Assembly: GCA_945901085.1 (NCBI GenBank)
Contig: CAMDJV010000002.1
Span: 124,001 to 188,000 of the forward strand
Length of the DNA stretch: 64,000 nucleotides
From: Rhodovarius crocodyli
GTDB taxonomy: Bacteria; Pseudomonadota; Alphaproteobacteria; Acetobacterales; Acetobacteraceae
Reading direction: 5' to 3'
The notes under the pieces were generated by a model. That model had not been told where the DNA came from. It saw only the letters and a program-made list of their open reading frames with translations, and ran no database searches. This document shows positions 52,478 through 61,171 of this stretch, in pieces (positions within the stretch are counted from its first letter, which is position 1; each line of letters starts with the position of its first letter). A program made the position numbers and the translations under genes.

Positions 52478-53098
52478 ATGACACAGACCACACCCATATT
52501 GGCCCTGGCCGGGGCTGCCCTCGCATTGACCGCCTGTGCCACGCCGCCGCCGGCCGGCCCGGCCGTGCTGGCCTTGCCGCCCAAGGGCGGAGACTATGTG
52601 CTGTTCCAGCAGCAGGATGCCGCCTGCCGGCAGAATGCCGCGGCAAGCATTGGGAATGGCAGCCCGCAGGTGGCGGCGAACCAGGCCGCCGCGGGCACGG
52701 TGGCGCTGGGCACATTGGCCGGGGCGGGGATAGGTGCGGCCATTGGCTCGGCCACCGCCAATGCGGGCGCGGGTGCTGCCATCGGCGCGGGCGTCGGCGC
52801 TCTGGCCAGCGGTGGGGCGGCAGCGAATGCCGGGGCGGCTTCAGGCTATGGCACGCAGCAGCAATATGACATCACCTATTCCCAATGCATGACGGCGGCG
52901 GGCAATGAGGTACAGCCCCTTGCTGCTGCCCCGCCGGCGGCCGTGGGCTATGCCGTGCCCTACGCCTATCCCACGCCTTATCCGTATTATGGCGGGGGGG
53001 TGTATCTCGGCGTGGGGCCGCGTTGGGGCGGGTATTACGGCGGGTACCGCGGTGGTTACAGCGGCAGTTACCGCGGCGGATACTATCGTCGGCGGTAG
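52478..53098 (+). CDS. Glycine-zipper lipoprotein
   Basis: 206 residues. The N-terminal signal ends in a lipobox (ALAGAALALTAC), so the Cys would be lipidated. The centre (residues about 70-125) is a glycine-zipper region (TLAGAGIGAAIGSATANAGA), followed by SGYGTQQQYDITYSQCMTA and a Tyr/Gly/Pro-rich tail (PTPYPYYGGGVYLGVGPRWG and GGYRGGYSGSYRGGYYRRR). It resembles YmgG-like outer-membrane proteins. ATG 52478 is preferred over ATG 52475 for spacing to AAGG. Possibly an envelope structural or stress protein. Confidence 0.78.
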   Translation: MTQTTPILALAGAALALTACATPPPAGPAVLALPPKGGDYVLFQQQDAACRQNAAASIGNGSPQVAANQAAAGTVALGTLAGAGIGAAIGSATANAGAGAAIGAGVGALASGGAAANAGAASGYGTQQQYDITYSQCMTAAGNEVQPLAAAPPAAVGYAVPYAYPTPYPYYGGGVYLGVGPRWGGYYGGYRGGYSGSYRGGYYRRR

Positions 53099-53144
53099 GA
53101 GCGGGCGGCACCGCTGACAGAGAGGGCTGCAATGCCCGCCCGCG

Positions 53145-53810
53145 TCAGAGACCAATTCGCATGCGGGTGATACCCCACACGATCGCCGCGGAAAGGGCGA
53201 GCAGGGCCAAACCGAAGGCCGGGCTAGCCATGCGCGGCGGTGGGATATCGGCCGGAAGCTTCTTTTCGCCATGGATCATCGGGCCCAGCAGGTCATGGCT
53301 CTTGGCCACGAAATACACCCCCACCGCCACCACATGGGCAACGATCGCAGCCAGCAGCCAATAGAAATTCTTCACATGGAGCGTGGAGGCGAAATCGACC
53401 CATTCTTCGGAGACCCAACGCGCCAAGGGCCCGCGGGTAAAGACCTGATCATAGGTGAAGAGGCCGCTCGTCGCCTGGGTTAGCAGCAGGGCCAAGAGCA
53501 GCACGACCATCCAGCCACCGGCGGGGTTATGGGAGACCTCCGTATCCGGCTCCCGGCAGCCAAGCTTGGCCAATTGCCGCCATGCCGCGCCGGGCCAGGC
53601 CAAAAATGTCGCGAAGCGGGCGCTATCGCTGCCGAAGACGCCCCAGAGCAGGCGAAAGATCAGCAGGGTGAGGATCGTGTAGCCAGAGAGCATGTGCCAA
53701 TCCATTTTCTGGGATTTGGCCGTGCCGAAGGAGACCAGCATCAGCAACAGGATGAGCCAGTGGTTCATTCTCACCCAGCCATCCCAAACCTTCACATAAT
53801 GGAATTGCAT
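53145..53810 (-). CDS. Cytochrome b561-like membrane protein
   Basis: A 221-residue b-type cytochrome with four main membrane segments (HWLILLLMLVSFGTA; MLSGYTILTLLIFRLLWGVF; MVVLLLALLLTQATSGLF; NFYWLLAAIVAHVVAVGVYF). Conserved heme-ligand-type histidines lie in MNHWLI, MDWHMLSGY, LHVKNF and IVAHVV. Length and order fit the di-heme b561 electron carrier. A fifth hydrophobic segment lies at the C terminus. ATG 53810 has a perfect AGGAGCGAGC ribosome-binding site. The electron partner is unknown. Confidence 0.85.
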   Translation of the reverse strand: MQFHYVKVWDGWVRMNHWLILLLMLVSFGTAKSQKMDWHMLSGYTILTLLIFRLLWGVFGSDSARFATFLAWPGAAWRQLAKLGCREPDTEVSHNPAGGWMVVLLLALLLTQATSGLFTYDQVFTRGPLARWVSEEWVDFASTLHVKNFYWLLAAIVAHVVAVGVYFVAKSHDLLGPMIHGEKKLPADIPPPRMASPAFGLALLALSAAIVWGITRMRIGL

Positions 53811-53905
53811 GCTCGCTCCTGCGCCTGATGATGCAACGCAGCATGATGATGCGACGGGTTCAATAGATGATTTCACCGCGCGGCCAGCCGGGGCAGAATG
53901 GCGGC

Positions 53906-54652
53906 ATGCTCGATGATCCACGTCTTATTGCCTGCCTCGCCACGGCTCTGCTCACCCTGACAGGGGCGGGGCTGGCACGGTTTGCTGGATTACCGCGGCT
54001 GGGCGCGGCGGCGCTGCCACTGGCGCTTGTGCTGGGCTTCACGCTGATCATTGGCGGGGTGCAGGCCAGCCCCAGGCAATTGGGCGAGCGGTTGCCCTTG
54101 CTGGCGTTGCTGCTGCTCGCCCCGGCCCTGCTCGCGGCCTGGCGGCCACGCGTGGCGCTGGGCTGGGTGATGCTGGTGGTGGCAGCGCTTTTGGCAGGCT
54201 GGTGGATGAGTGGTGGCGCGCTGTATGGCCCTGATCTTGGCCGGGCACTGCCAGTTCTGCTGCTGGTGGCCGTGAGTGCCGGGCTGGCCGGCCTTGCGAT
54301 GCGCAGCGCCTGGCAGGGCGCCATCCTGCCGCTAGGCCTCACTGCAATGCTGCTGCAGGCAGGGCAGCCCGGGCCATGGGCGGAGTTGGGGCTGGCCTTG
54401 GGCACGGCCGGGCTGGCCAGCTTGGCCTATGGCCACCGCTTGCCTATGGCCGGGTGGCTGGCGCTGGGGCCGGCTATGGCGGCGCTGGCGGCGGGCCCGG
54501 TGATCGCGCTGGGCCGGCCGCAGGATTGGGCCCTGGCGCTGAGCCTGACCGCCGCAGCTTCCCTGGCGGCGGCGCCACTGCCGCCGCTGGCACGGCTGGT
54601 GCTTGGCCCCGCCATCATACTCGGCGCAGCGCTGGTGTTTGGCCTGCTTTGA
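53906..54652 (+). CDS. Polytopic membrane protein, function unknown
   Basis: A 248-residue hydrophobic protein with about eight segments, many Leu/Ala/Gly, such as LIACLATALLTLTGAGLARF, LPLALVLGFTLIIGGVQA, LLALLLLAPALLAAW, LGWVMLVVAALLAGWWM and a final LGPAIILGAALVFGLL. I see no transporter signature motif. The start is ATG 53906 in a plausible context. Divergent from the cytochrome gene (95 bp gap) and followed by psd 94 bp later. Function is unassigned. Confidence 0.55.
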   Translation: MLDDPRLIACLATALLTLTGAGLARFAGLPRLGAAALPLALVLGFTLIIGGVQASPRQLGERLPLLALLLLAPALLAAWRPRVALGWVMLVVAALLAGWWMSGGALYGPDLGRALPVLLLVAVSAGLAGLAMRSAWQGAILPLGLTAMLLQAGQPGPWAELGLALGTAGLASLAYGHRLPMAGWLALGPAMAALAAGPVIALGRPQDWALALSLTAAASLAAAPLPPLARLVLGPAIILGAALVFGLL

Positions 54653-54746
54653 GATCGCATGCCGTCCCGCTCAGCGAGAAAAGATCGCGTCGCCAGGACC
54701 TCAGGCAACTTGCCGCCTCGGGGTGAAGAGAGGATAAACCGCGACC

Positions 54747-55415
54747 ATGGCCCTCGCGCAATCACTCAGCATCGTCCTCGCCCGCCCTCACCCGGCCGGC
54801 TATCCTTTCATTGGTGGCGGTGCCGCTGCCTGCGGGCTGGGCTTGATCCTGGGAGGGTGGCTATTCTGGCCCGGTCTCGCCTTCACCCTATTCTGCCTGT
54901 ATTTCTTTCGTGACCCGGACCGCGTGCCACCCGCCACGCCCGGGCTGGTGATTGCGCCCGCGGATGGCCATGTGGTCAGCATCGGCGAGTTCCCGCCCCC
55001 GGCCGAACTCGATATGGGCAATTCCCCGGTCTGGCGTGTGGCGATCTTTCTCTCCGTGCTCGATGTGCATGTGAATCGCAGCCCGGTGGCGGGGCGGGTG
55101 AAGAAGATCGTCTATCACCACGGCAAATTCCTCTCCGCCAACCTCGACAAGGCGTCGGATGAGAATGAGCGCAATGCGCTGGCGATCGAATTGCCGGATG
55201 GGAGGATGGTGGGCTGCGTGCAGATCGCCGGGTTGGTGGCGCGGCGCATCCTCTGCGACGCCAAGCATGGCGACAGCCTGCAGGCGGGCGAGCGCTTTGG
55301 CATTATCCGCTTCGGCAGCCGCACCGATGTGTATCTGCCGCCCGGCGTGCTGCCCTCGGTGCTGTTGGGGCAGACCATGATCGGCGGCGAGACGGTACTG
55401 GCGGATCTTCGCTAG
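54747..55415 (+). CDS. psd: Phosphatidylserine decarboxylase proenzyme
   Basis: Inner-membrane pyruvoyl enzyme that makes phosphatidylethanolamine. 222 residues: two membrane segments near the start ([18 protein letters not shown] and [15 protein letters not shown]), then [40 protein letters not shown] and the self-cleavage site [10 protein letters not shown], where Gly190-Ser191 would be processed so that the Ser forms the pyruvoyl group. This short form is the alphaproteobacterial archaetidylserine-type Psd. The stop shares its last base with the pssA GTG start, so the two are coupled. Confidence 0.93.
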   Translation: MALAQSLSIVLARPHPAGYPFIGGGAAACGLGLILGGWLFWPGLAFTLFCLYFFRDPDRVPPATPGLVIAPADGHVVSIGEFPPPAELDMGNSPVWRVAIFLSVLDVHVNRSPVAGRVKKIVYHHGKFLSANLDKASDENERNALAIELPDGRMVGCVQIAGLVARRILCDAKHGDSLQAGERFGIIRFGSRTDVYLPPGVLPSVLLGQTMIGGETVLADLR

Positions 55416-56299
55416 TGGCGCGCGCTGCGCGGGAGACCACCCCGAAGCTCTCCGCGCGCGAGAGGGCACGCAGGGCGCTGCGCCGGCGGCTGGAGCGCCG
55501 CCCGCGTTATAGCGGGCCCTCCATCAACCGCTTGATTCCCAATATTCTGACCATGCTGGGGCTTTGCGTCGGCATGATCGCCGTGCGGTTTGCCTTCGAG
55601 GGCCATTTTGGCCAGGCGGGGGCGATGATCGTTGTGGCGGCGGTGATCGATGGGCTGGATGGAAGGGTGGCGCGGCTGCTGAAGGGCACCTCACTATTCG
55701 GCGCCGAGTTTGACAGCCTGAGCGACTTTCTGAGTTTCGGCGTGGCGCCGGCCTTGGTGCTTTATCTATGGGCGATGCAGTCGGTTGGGCCGCTCTTCTT
55801 CCTGCCATCGCTGATCTACGCCGTGGCCCTGGCCTTGCGGCTGGCACGCTTCAATGCCGCCCTGTTCGAGGACCCGGCCCAGCCCAAGCCGGCCAAACCG
55901 CTCTTCGTGCATAATTTCTTCACCGGGGTGCCGGCGCCGGCGGCGGCGGGGCTGGTGATGTTCCCGCTCTTCGCCTCGCAGGCGCTGCTGGAATGGGGCT
56001 GGCTGGTGAGTGCGCAGGCGCTGCGCAACCCGGTCTTTGTCGCGATGGTGCTCGTGCTGGTGGCGGGGCTTGCGGTCTCCACCCTGCCGAGTTGGAGTTT
56101 CAAGCGGGTCAAGGTCAAATCGGGCCTGGTATTGCCGCTGATGCTGGGCGTGGTGGCCTATGCCACCTTGCTGGTCACTGAGCCATGGGCGGCACTCGCG
56201 CTGGCGGGGCTGATCTATATGGGCATGCTGGTGTTCTCGGGGCAGCATTATCGCCGCCTGGCGCGGGAATGGGCGGCGGCGCATCCGCCCGCGGGGTGA
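55415..56299 (+). CDS. pssA: CDP-diacylglycerol-serine O-phosphatidyltransferase
   Basis: Makes phosphatidylserine from CDP-diacylglycerol and serine; the product is the substrate of Psd. 294 residues: polar basic N terminus (LSARERARRALRRRLERRPR), then membrane segments, and the CDP-alcohol phosphotransferase motif DGLDGRVARLLKGTSLFGAE followed by FDSLSDFLSFG (D-G-x2-D-G-x2-A-R-x7-G-x3-D-x3-D). A GTG start overlaps the psd stop by one base. Ordinary psd-pssA operon; pathway ends in phosphatidylethanolamine. Confidence 0.93.
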   Translation: MARAARETTPKLSARERARRALRRRLERRPRYSGPSINRLIPNILTMLGLCVGMIAVRFAFEGHFGQAGAMIVVAAVIDGLDGRVARLLKGTSLFGAEFDSLSDFLSFGVAPALVLYLWAMQSVGPLFFLPSLIYAVALALRLARFNAALFEDPAQPKPAKPLFVHNFFTGVPAPAAAGLVMFPLFASQALLEWGWLVSAQALRNPVFVAMVLVLVAGLAVSTLPSWSFKRVKVKSGLVLPLMLGVVAYATLLVTEPWAALALAGLIYMGMLVFSGQHYRRLAREWAAAHPPAG

Positions 56300-56301
56300 T
56301 G

Positions 56302-57480
56302 CTACCGCACCAGGGTGCGGGCCATATCGTCCAGCCCTGAGAGGGTGAGAGGGTACATCGCACCCTCCATGATCTCGCGCAGCATGCCGATGCTGCCGGT
56401 GTGGCGCCAATGCGCTTCTGGCGTGGGGTTCAGCCAGGCTGAACGGCGGAAATGGGCGCGCAGACGCTGCATCCAGACCCGGCCCGCCTCCTCATTCCAA
56501 TGCTCCACACTGCCGCCGGGCTGGATGATCTCATAAGGGCTCATCGCGCCATCGCCGACAAAGATCAGCTTATAGTCGGGGCCATAGGTGCGCAGCAGGT
56601 CGTTGGTTGGCAGCATATTGGCTTGCCGCCGCTGATTGGTGGTCCAGACCTTTTCATAGACGCAATTGTGGAAATAGAAGTGCTTGAGGTGCTTGAACTC
56701 CGCCCGCGCGGCGGTGAAGAGTTCTTCCGAGGCGCGGATATGATCATCCATGCTGCCGCCAATATCGAGCAGCAGCAGCACTTTGATGGCATTGCGCCGC
56801 TCGGCCACCATGCGGATATCGAGCAGGCCGCCTTTCGCCGCAGTGTCGCGGATGGTGCCGTTGAGGTCGAGCTCGGTGGCCTCGCCCTGGCGTGCGAAGC
56901 GGCGCAGGCGGCGCAGCGCCAGCTTCATGTTGCGGGTGCCCAGCGCGACATCATCGGCAAGGTCGCGGAATTCGCGCTTGTCCCATACCTTGGTGGCGCG
57001 GCGGTTGCGGCTTTTATCCTGGCCGATGCGCACCCCTTCGGGATTATAGCCATGCGCGCCGAAGGGGGAGGTGCCGGCGGTGCCGATCCATTTCGAGCCA
57101 CCCTGGTGCCGACCCTTCTGCTCCTCAAGCCGCTTCTTCAGGGTTTCCATCAGTTTTTCGAAGCCGCCCATGGCCTCGATCTGCGCCATTTCCTCCGGCG
57201 TCAGGTTCTTCTCGGCGATTTTTCGCAGCCATTCTTCGGGGAGAAGTGGTGTCTCCTCGCCCTCGGGTGGCTCCAGGCCTTTGAAGACCTGGGAGAAGAC
57301 ACGGTCGAACCGGTCGAGATAGCGCTCATCCTTCACCAGCGCGGCGCGGGCGAGGAAGTAGAAATCCTCGACCGAGTAATCCGCCACGCCAGCCCGCATG
57401 GCGCCCAGCAGGGAGAGCCATTCGGTGAGGCTGGAGGGCACGCCCGCACGGCGGAGTTCGAGGATGAAGGGGGCGAACAT
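56302..57480 (-). CDS. VWA-domain protein, CoxE-like
   Basis: A 392-residue protein with a C-terminal von Willebrand A domain. KVLLLLDIGGSMDDHIRASE near residue 228 contains the MIDAS DxGxS motif; LKHFYFHNCVYEKVW and LIFVGDGAMSPYEI follow. The N-terminal half (FAPFILELRRAGVPSSLTEW, LARAALVKDERYLDRFDRVF) is the CoxE-type region. The gene lies four bases downstream of moxR, and such AAA-VWA pairs mature or remodel protein complexes, for example metallo-enzymes. ATG 57480 begins the conserved part. Confidence 0.87.
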   Translation of the reverse strand: MFAPFILELRRAGVPSSLTEWLSLLGAMRAGVADYSVEDFYFLARAALVKDERYLDRFDRVFSQVFKGLEPPEGEETPLLPEEWLRKIAEKNLTPEEMAQIEAMGGFEKLMETLKKRLEEQKGRHQGGSKWIGTAGTSPFGAHGYNPEGVRIGQDKSRNRRATKVWDKREFRDLADDVALGTRNMKLALRRLRRFARQGEATELDLNGTIRDTAAKGGLLDIRMVAERRNAIKVLLLLDIGGSMDDHIRASEELFTAARAEFKHLKHFYFHNCVYEKVWTTNQRRQANMLPTNDLLRTYGPDYKLIFVGDGAMSPYEIIQPGGSVEHWNEEAGRVWMQRLRAHFRRSAWLNPTPEAHWRHTGSIGMLREIMEGAMYPLTLSGLDDMARTLVR

Positions 57481-57484
57481 CGCG

Positions 57485-58324
57485 CTACCTACGGGCGCGG
57501 TTGAGGAAGGCCAGGCGCTCGAAGAGGTGCACATCCTGCTCATTCTTCAGCAGCGCGCCGTAAAGCGGCGGGATGGCCACCTTGGCATCGCTCGAGCGCA
57601 GGGCTTCGGGCGGCATATCCTCGATCATCAGCAGCTTCAGCCAATCCAGCAATTCGGAGGTGGCGGGTTTTTTCTTCAACTCATTCACCTCACGGATCTG
57701 GAAGAAGACATTGAGCGCCTCGCTCGCCAGATCCTTGCGGATATCGGGGTAATGCGCCTGGACGATGCGCTCCATCGTGTCGCGCTCCGGGAAGCGGATG
57801 AAGTGGAAGAAGCAGCGGCGGAGGAAGGCGTCCGGCAATTCCTTTTCATTGTTGGAGGTGATGATGACGACGGGGCGCTGCTTCGCCACCACCGTCTCGC
57901 GGGTTTCGTAGACATGGAACTGCATGCGATCGAGTTCGAGCAGCAGGTCGTTGGGGAATTCGATATCGGCCTTGTCGATTTCGTCGATCAGCAGCACCAC
58001 GCGCTGATCGGCGGTGAAGGCCTCCCAGAGCTTGCCCTTGGCAATATAGTTGCGGATGTCATGCACCCGCGCCTCGCCCAATTGGCCATCGCGCAGGCGG
58101 GATACGGCGTCATATTCATAGAGCCCCTGCTGCGCCTTGGTGGTGGATTTGATGTGCCATTCGATGAGCGGCGCGCCGAGGGCGAGTGCCACCTGTTGGG
58201 CCAGAACGGTCTTGCCGGTGCCAGGCTCACCCTTGACGAGCAAGGGCCGGCCCAGGGCGACGGCGGCGTTCACCGCCACCTCGAGTTCACGCGTGGCGAT
58301 GTAGTCCTTGTTGGTCTTGAACAT
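57485..58324 (-). CDS. MoxR-family AAA ATPase (CoxD-like)
   Basis: A 279-residue AAA+ ATPase. Walker A GEPGTGKT at residues 32-39; Walker B VVLLIDEIDKADIEFPNDLL near 108; sensor region PVVIITSNNEKELPDAFLRR. The rest is the MoxR lid domain, and EALRSSDAKVAIPPLYGALL near the end is typical. ATG 58324 follows AGGAGCC. It is transcribed with the VWA gene and probably acts with it as a chaperone pair; the client is not shown here. The orphan CoxL-like gene 8 kb upstream is a candidate but only by family analogy. Confidence 0.9.
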   Translation of the reverse strand: MFKTNKDYIATRELEVAVNAAVALGRPLLVKGEPGTGKTVLAQQVALALGAPLIEWHIKSTTKAQQGLYEYDAVSRLRDGQLGEARVHDIRNYIAKGKLWEAFTADQRVVLLIDEIDKADIEFPNDLLLELDRMQFHVYETRETVVAKQRPVVIITSNNEKELPDAFLRRCFFHFIRFPERDTMERIVQAHYPDIRKDLASEALNVFFQIREVNELKKKPATSELLDWLKLLMIEDMPPEALRSSDAKVAIPPLYGALLKNEQDVHLFERLAFLNRARR

Positions 58325-58399
58325 GCCGGGCTCCTGGCTGATTGGCCTGAATGTCGGACGGCCTTGCGCGCTGCGCAAGCATCGGGCTAGGCCTGCGCT

Positions 58400-58732
58400 A
58401 TGCAGTCCTATTTCGCAGCGCTGGTGATGTTGAGCATTGCCGCCTTCATTGAAGGCCGCTCCTCCACGGCCGGCTTGCGCCCCAGCCACCCACCGGCGGA
58501 CCGAGCCTTTCGCAATCTGGGCCGGGTGAGCCTGGCGGTATGGCTGGGGATGCTGGCCTGGGGGGCGGTGGTGCTGCCCTGGTGGCAGCCCTTGGCGGGG
58601 TTTGCGGGCTCACTGGCGGCCAATGCGCTGGTGTTGCAGGCCGGGCCGCGGCCGGGATGGCCGGGCATGGCGATGGGCCTGGCATTGGCCGGGCTGGGGG
58701 CGGCGAGTTGGACCTTGTCGCGCCACTTTTGA
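58400..58732 (+). CDS. Small membrane protein, unknown
   Basis: 110 residues with about three to four hydrophobic segments: SYFAALVMLSIAAFIEG, GRVSLAVWLGMLAWGAVVLP, LAGFAGSLAANALVLQ and MAMGLALAGLGAASWTL. A short basic loop (SSTAGLRPSHPPADRAFRN) lies between. The start is ATG 58400. Divergent from the moxR gene with 75 bp between. No function can be assigned. Confidence 0.55.
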   Translation: MQSYFAALVMLSIAAFIEGRSSTAGLRPSHPPADRAFRNLGRVSLAVWLGMLAWGAVVLPWWQPLAGFAGSLAANALVLQAGPRPGWPGMAMGLALAGLGAASWTLSRHF

Positions 58733-58774
58733 GGGGCGGGTGGCTTTAGGCGTTCAATGGCGGGGTGTTTTACC

Positions 58775-60238
58775 TCACACCATCTCCACAACACCAGCGA
58801 CGCGCAATGAATCGGCAAGAAGGGCTACGCGGCGATCAATAGCCTCGCCGGGAAACACGGTGTTGCTCCGAGGCAATTTGAGAAACAAGCCTTGTTTCCG
58901 TGATTCTATTTTCGTCTCTTTCAGTATTTCTGCGATACCTGCCGATAATGTAAATGCAAGACGAAATGCGAGGCCAATTTGATTGGCGATATCCCGACGC
59001 CTTTCGTCTAAAAGACAAAGGGCACCTTGGAGAAACCTATCGGTCAGCTTGGCATCATAGCGGATAGCGATAACGACTGCGAGAAACGCCCTTACAACAT
59101 GGTCTAAGCCAGCGCCGTTTTGTAGGAAAATACGATCAAAACTCTGTTCCGCACGATAATCTGGGTGGTCGTAACAGCCGACATCGCATAATAATACTGA
59201 AGCAATCAGCAATTTTTGTTCATTTTCTTGAAGATTTATATTGATATCCATCATCCAGATGAGCAGGGCATCGGGGAATAGATCATTCCGGCCCAAACGG
59301 GCGCCAAGCTCTTTGGCTGCGCTGATCACGGGATCCTGCTGGCGGATAACCTCGGGCAACAGGGCACTATACCACCCCTCGCGCAGCCCATTTGCGCTGA
59401 AAATAACGTTTTCTGGCTTAAAGGCACGCAGCACTTCCCGAATTATAATTGCTACATAAGGCAAATCATCAAGCCGCTTTGTGGAGACGATTTGAATTTT
59501 ATCACGAGACGGATTTTTTGCTGCGATCAATTTTTGCGCGTAATTTCTCGCTTCATTTCTTCCGATTGTATAATTATGAATCATTGACAATGGATAAGAC
59601 GTGGAAGATATATGTAATTTTGCAAAAGCTCTAAATCCGCCACCAACCAGATAAATGTTATTTATTCCGACCAGATCGGCCCAATTGATATTTTTTATTT
59701 TTTCTTCAACAATTGATTTGGCCAATAACAGCGAGCCATTGGACATATCGCTCAGCCTAATGGTGCCGATGGATAGAGAGACGGAGTCCATCACCTCGCC
59801 ATTGGAGAGGTGGGCCAGCTCGAGTGAACCCCCTCCCAGATCCGCGATCAAACCATTGGCACCAGCATTGCCAAGAAGAACACCATTGGCCGAAATTCGC
59901 GCTTCGTCATCGCCAGTCAGAACAATAATGGTGACAGAGGGAACCGCAGACTGCACCCTTGCAAGAAAATTACTGCCATCACTCGCCTCTCTTACGGCGG
60001 CAGTGGCTAAAATCTCCAGACGCTCGCAATTAAAACCAGAAGCGATCGCATTATATCGCGATATTATTGTAATCGCCAAATCGGATGCGGCAGGGTTGAG
60101 GTTCCCAGTTTCATTCAGGCCGCGAGCCAGCCCTATAATTGCCTTTTCATTGAAAATGACATGCGGATTACGTGACAAACCTTCAAATATGACAAGCCTT
60201 ATCGAATTGGATCCTAGATCGATAATTCCAAAACGCAT
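58775..60238 (-). CDS. Ppx/GppA-type exopolyphosphatase, AT-rich
   Basis: A 487-residue sugar-kinase-fold phosphatase that would hydrolyse polyphosphate or pppGpp. N-terminal motif IIDLGSNSIRLVIFEGLSRN; GLARGLNETGNLNP near residue 36; ATAAVREASDGSNFLARV near 78; GLIADLGGGSLELAHLSNG near 128, where Glu supplies the catalytic base, with SLSIGTIRLSDM next and YLVGGGFRAFAKLH near 195. The C-terminal half has the HD-like helical region. Base composition is far more AT-rich than the neighbours, with many Ile, Asn and Ser codons of the AUU/AAU type, suggesting acquisition from another source. Confidence 0.85.
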   Translation of the reverse strand: MRFGIIDLGSNSIRLVIFEGLSRNPHVIFNEKAIIGLARGLNETGNLNPAASDLAITIISRYNAIASGFNCERLEILATAAVREASDGSNFLARVQSAVPSVTIIVLTGDDEARISANGVLLGNAGANGLIADLGGGSLELAHLSNGEVMDSVSLSIGTIRLSDMSNGSLLLAKSIVEEKIKNINWADLVGINNIYLVGGGFRAFAKLHISSTSYPLSMIHNYTIGRNEARNYAQKLIAAKNPSRDKIQIVSTKRLDDLPYVAIIIREVLRAFKPENVIFSANGLREGWYSALLPEVIRQQDPVISAAKELGARLGRNDLFPDALLIWMMDININLQENEQKLLIASVLLCDVGCYDHPDYRAEQSFDRIFLQNGAGLDHVVRAFLAVVIAIRYDAKLTDRFLQGALCLLDERRRDIANQIGLAFRLAFTLSAGIAEILKETKIESRKQGLFLKLPRSNTVFPGEAIDRRVALLADSLRVAGVVEMV

Positions 60239-60527
60239 GCCTTACATTCCATTTAATATTAACAATGCAGTCAATAGGAGGGTCCGATAGCAAATCATCA
60301 TTCGCAACTGCAAAATTGTTTTATGAAATTTGATGTCGGACATACCCATCCTGCGCATGAGAAGGCCCCATACCGGATCAGTCCATACCGCCAATCCCCG
60401 GCGCCGGACAGCCTGCAAGCCCCGCACCAGCCGCGCGGGCGGCGCGGGCAATGGCAAGTCTGCAGGTATTTTCGGCGCGGCGGACGGGCAATTCACCGCA
60501 ATATCGGGAAATTGCCCCTGCCCGAGA
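60239..60527. other. Gap between ppx/gppA and hpf (289 bp)
   Basis: Nothing coding is supported here; ptsN, often beside hpf, is not present. The AT-rich composition continues from the ppx gene to about 60330 and then returns to the GC-rich norm. On the minus strand, after the hpf stop, GGGCAATT and AATTGCCC (about 60489-60520) form an 8-bp stem with a long loop, a weak possible terminator. Confidence 0.4.
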
Positions 60528-61118
60528 TCAGGCAGAGCCGGGATCGAGCCAACCCACATTCCCATCCGCGCGCCGATAAACCACGTTGAGCGCGCTGGAG
60601 GCACTGTTGCGGAACAGCATCACCGGCAGATTGCCCAGGTCGAGCCGCATCGCAGCCTCACCCACGGTGAGGTGCATGATCTCGGTGGTGGGTTCGGCCA
60701 CCACAGCAGCATGGTCGGCCGTGCGGATCTCTTCCTCATGATCCTCAGCCTCATCGCGCAGCAGGTATTCCTGTGCCATTTCCCGCGGCAGGCGGTCCGT
60801 CGCCTTGCTGCGAGCATGCTCATTCACCCGACGGCGATAGCGGCGTAGGCGCTTGCCCACATGCTCGGCCGCCTGTTCGAAGGCGCGATGCGCATCGGCG
60901 GCCTGCCCCTCGCCGCGCATGATCAGGTTACGTCCAGCGTGAAAATTGATGTCGCAGGCGAAAAAGCTGCGCACCTTGCTGAAGGTCACGCGGGCCTCCA
61001 TCGCGTGGTCGAAATACTTTCCTGCGATGGTGCTGAGCCCATGCTCGACATGGGTTCGCAGCGCATCGCCGGTTTCCACCTGCTTACCAGCCACAGTAAT
61101 GTGCATGTTCGCGGTCAT
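60528..61118 (-). CDS. hpf: Long-form ribosome hibernation-promoting factor
   Basis: Binds and inactivates 70S ribosomes and promotes 100S dimers in stationary phase. 196 residues: an S30AE domain (ITVAGKQVETGDALRTHVEH; VRSFFACDINFHAGRNLIMR; FEQAAEHVGKRLRRYRRRVN), an acidic linker and the C-terminal dimerisation domain (EIMHLTVGEAAMRLDLGNLP; VMLFRNSASSALNVVYRRAD). The long form is usual in alphaproteobacteria. ATG 61118 or ATG 61106 could start it; AGGAAGG lies close to the first. Downstream of rpoN, as in many Gram-negative genomes. Confidence 0.93.
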   Translation of the reverse strand: MTANMHITVAGKQVETGDALRTHVEHGLSTIAGKYFDHAMEARVTFSKVRSFFACDINFHAGRNLIMRGEGQAADAHRAFEQAAEHVGKRLRRYRRRVNEHARSKATDRLPREMAQEYLLRDEAEDHEEEIRTADHAAVVAEPTTEIMHLTVGEAAMRLDLGNLPVMLFRNSASSALNVVYRRADGNVGWLDPGSA

Positions 61119-61171
61119 CCCTTCCTATCGAAGGTCCAACAGCAGGACCGGTGGCTTTCGCCCCAATAAGG

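Noticed and set aside
60330-60848. Plus-strand frame overlapping the gap and hpf
   Set aside because: Composition is that of antisense sequence; the overlapped half is clearly hpf on the minus strand.
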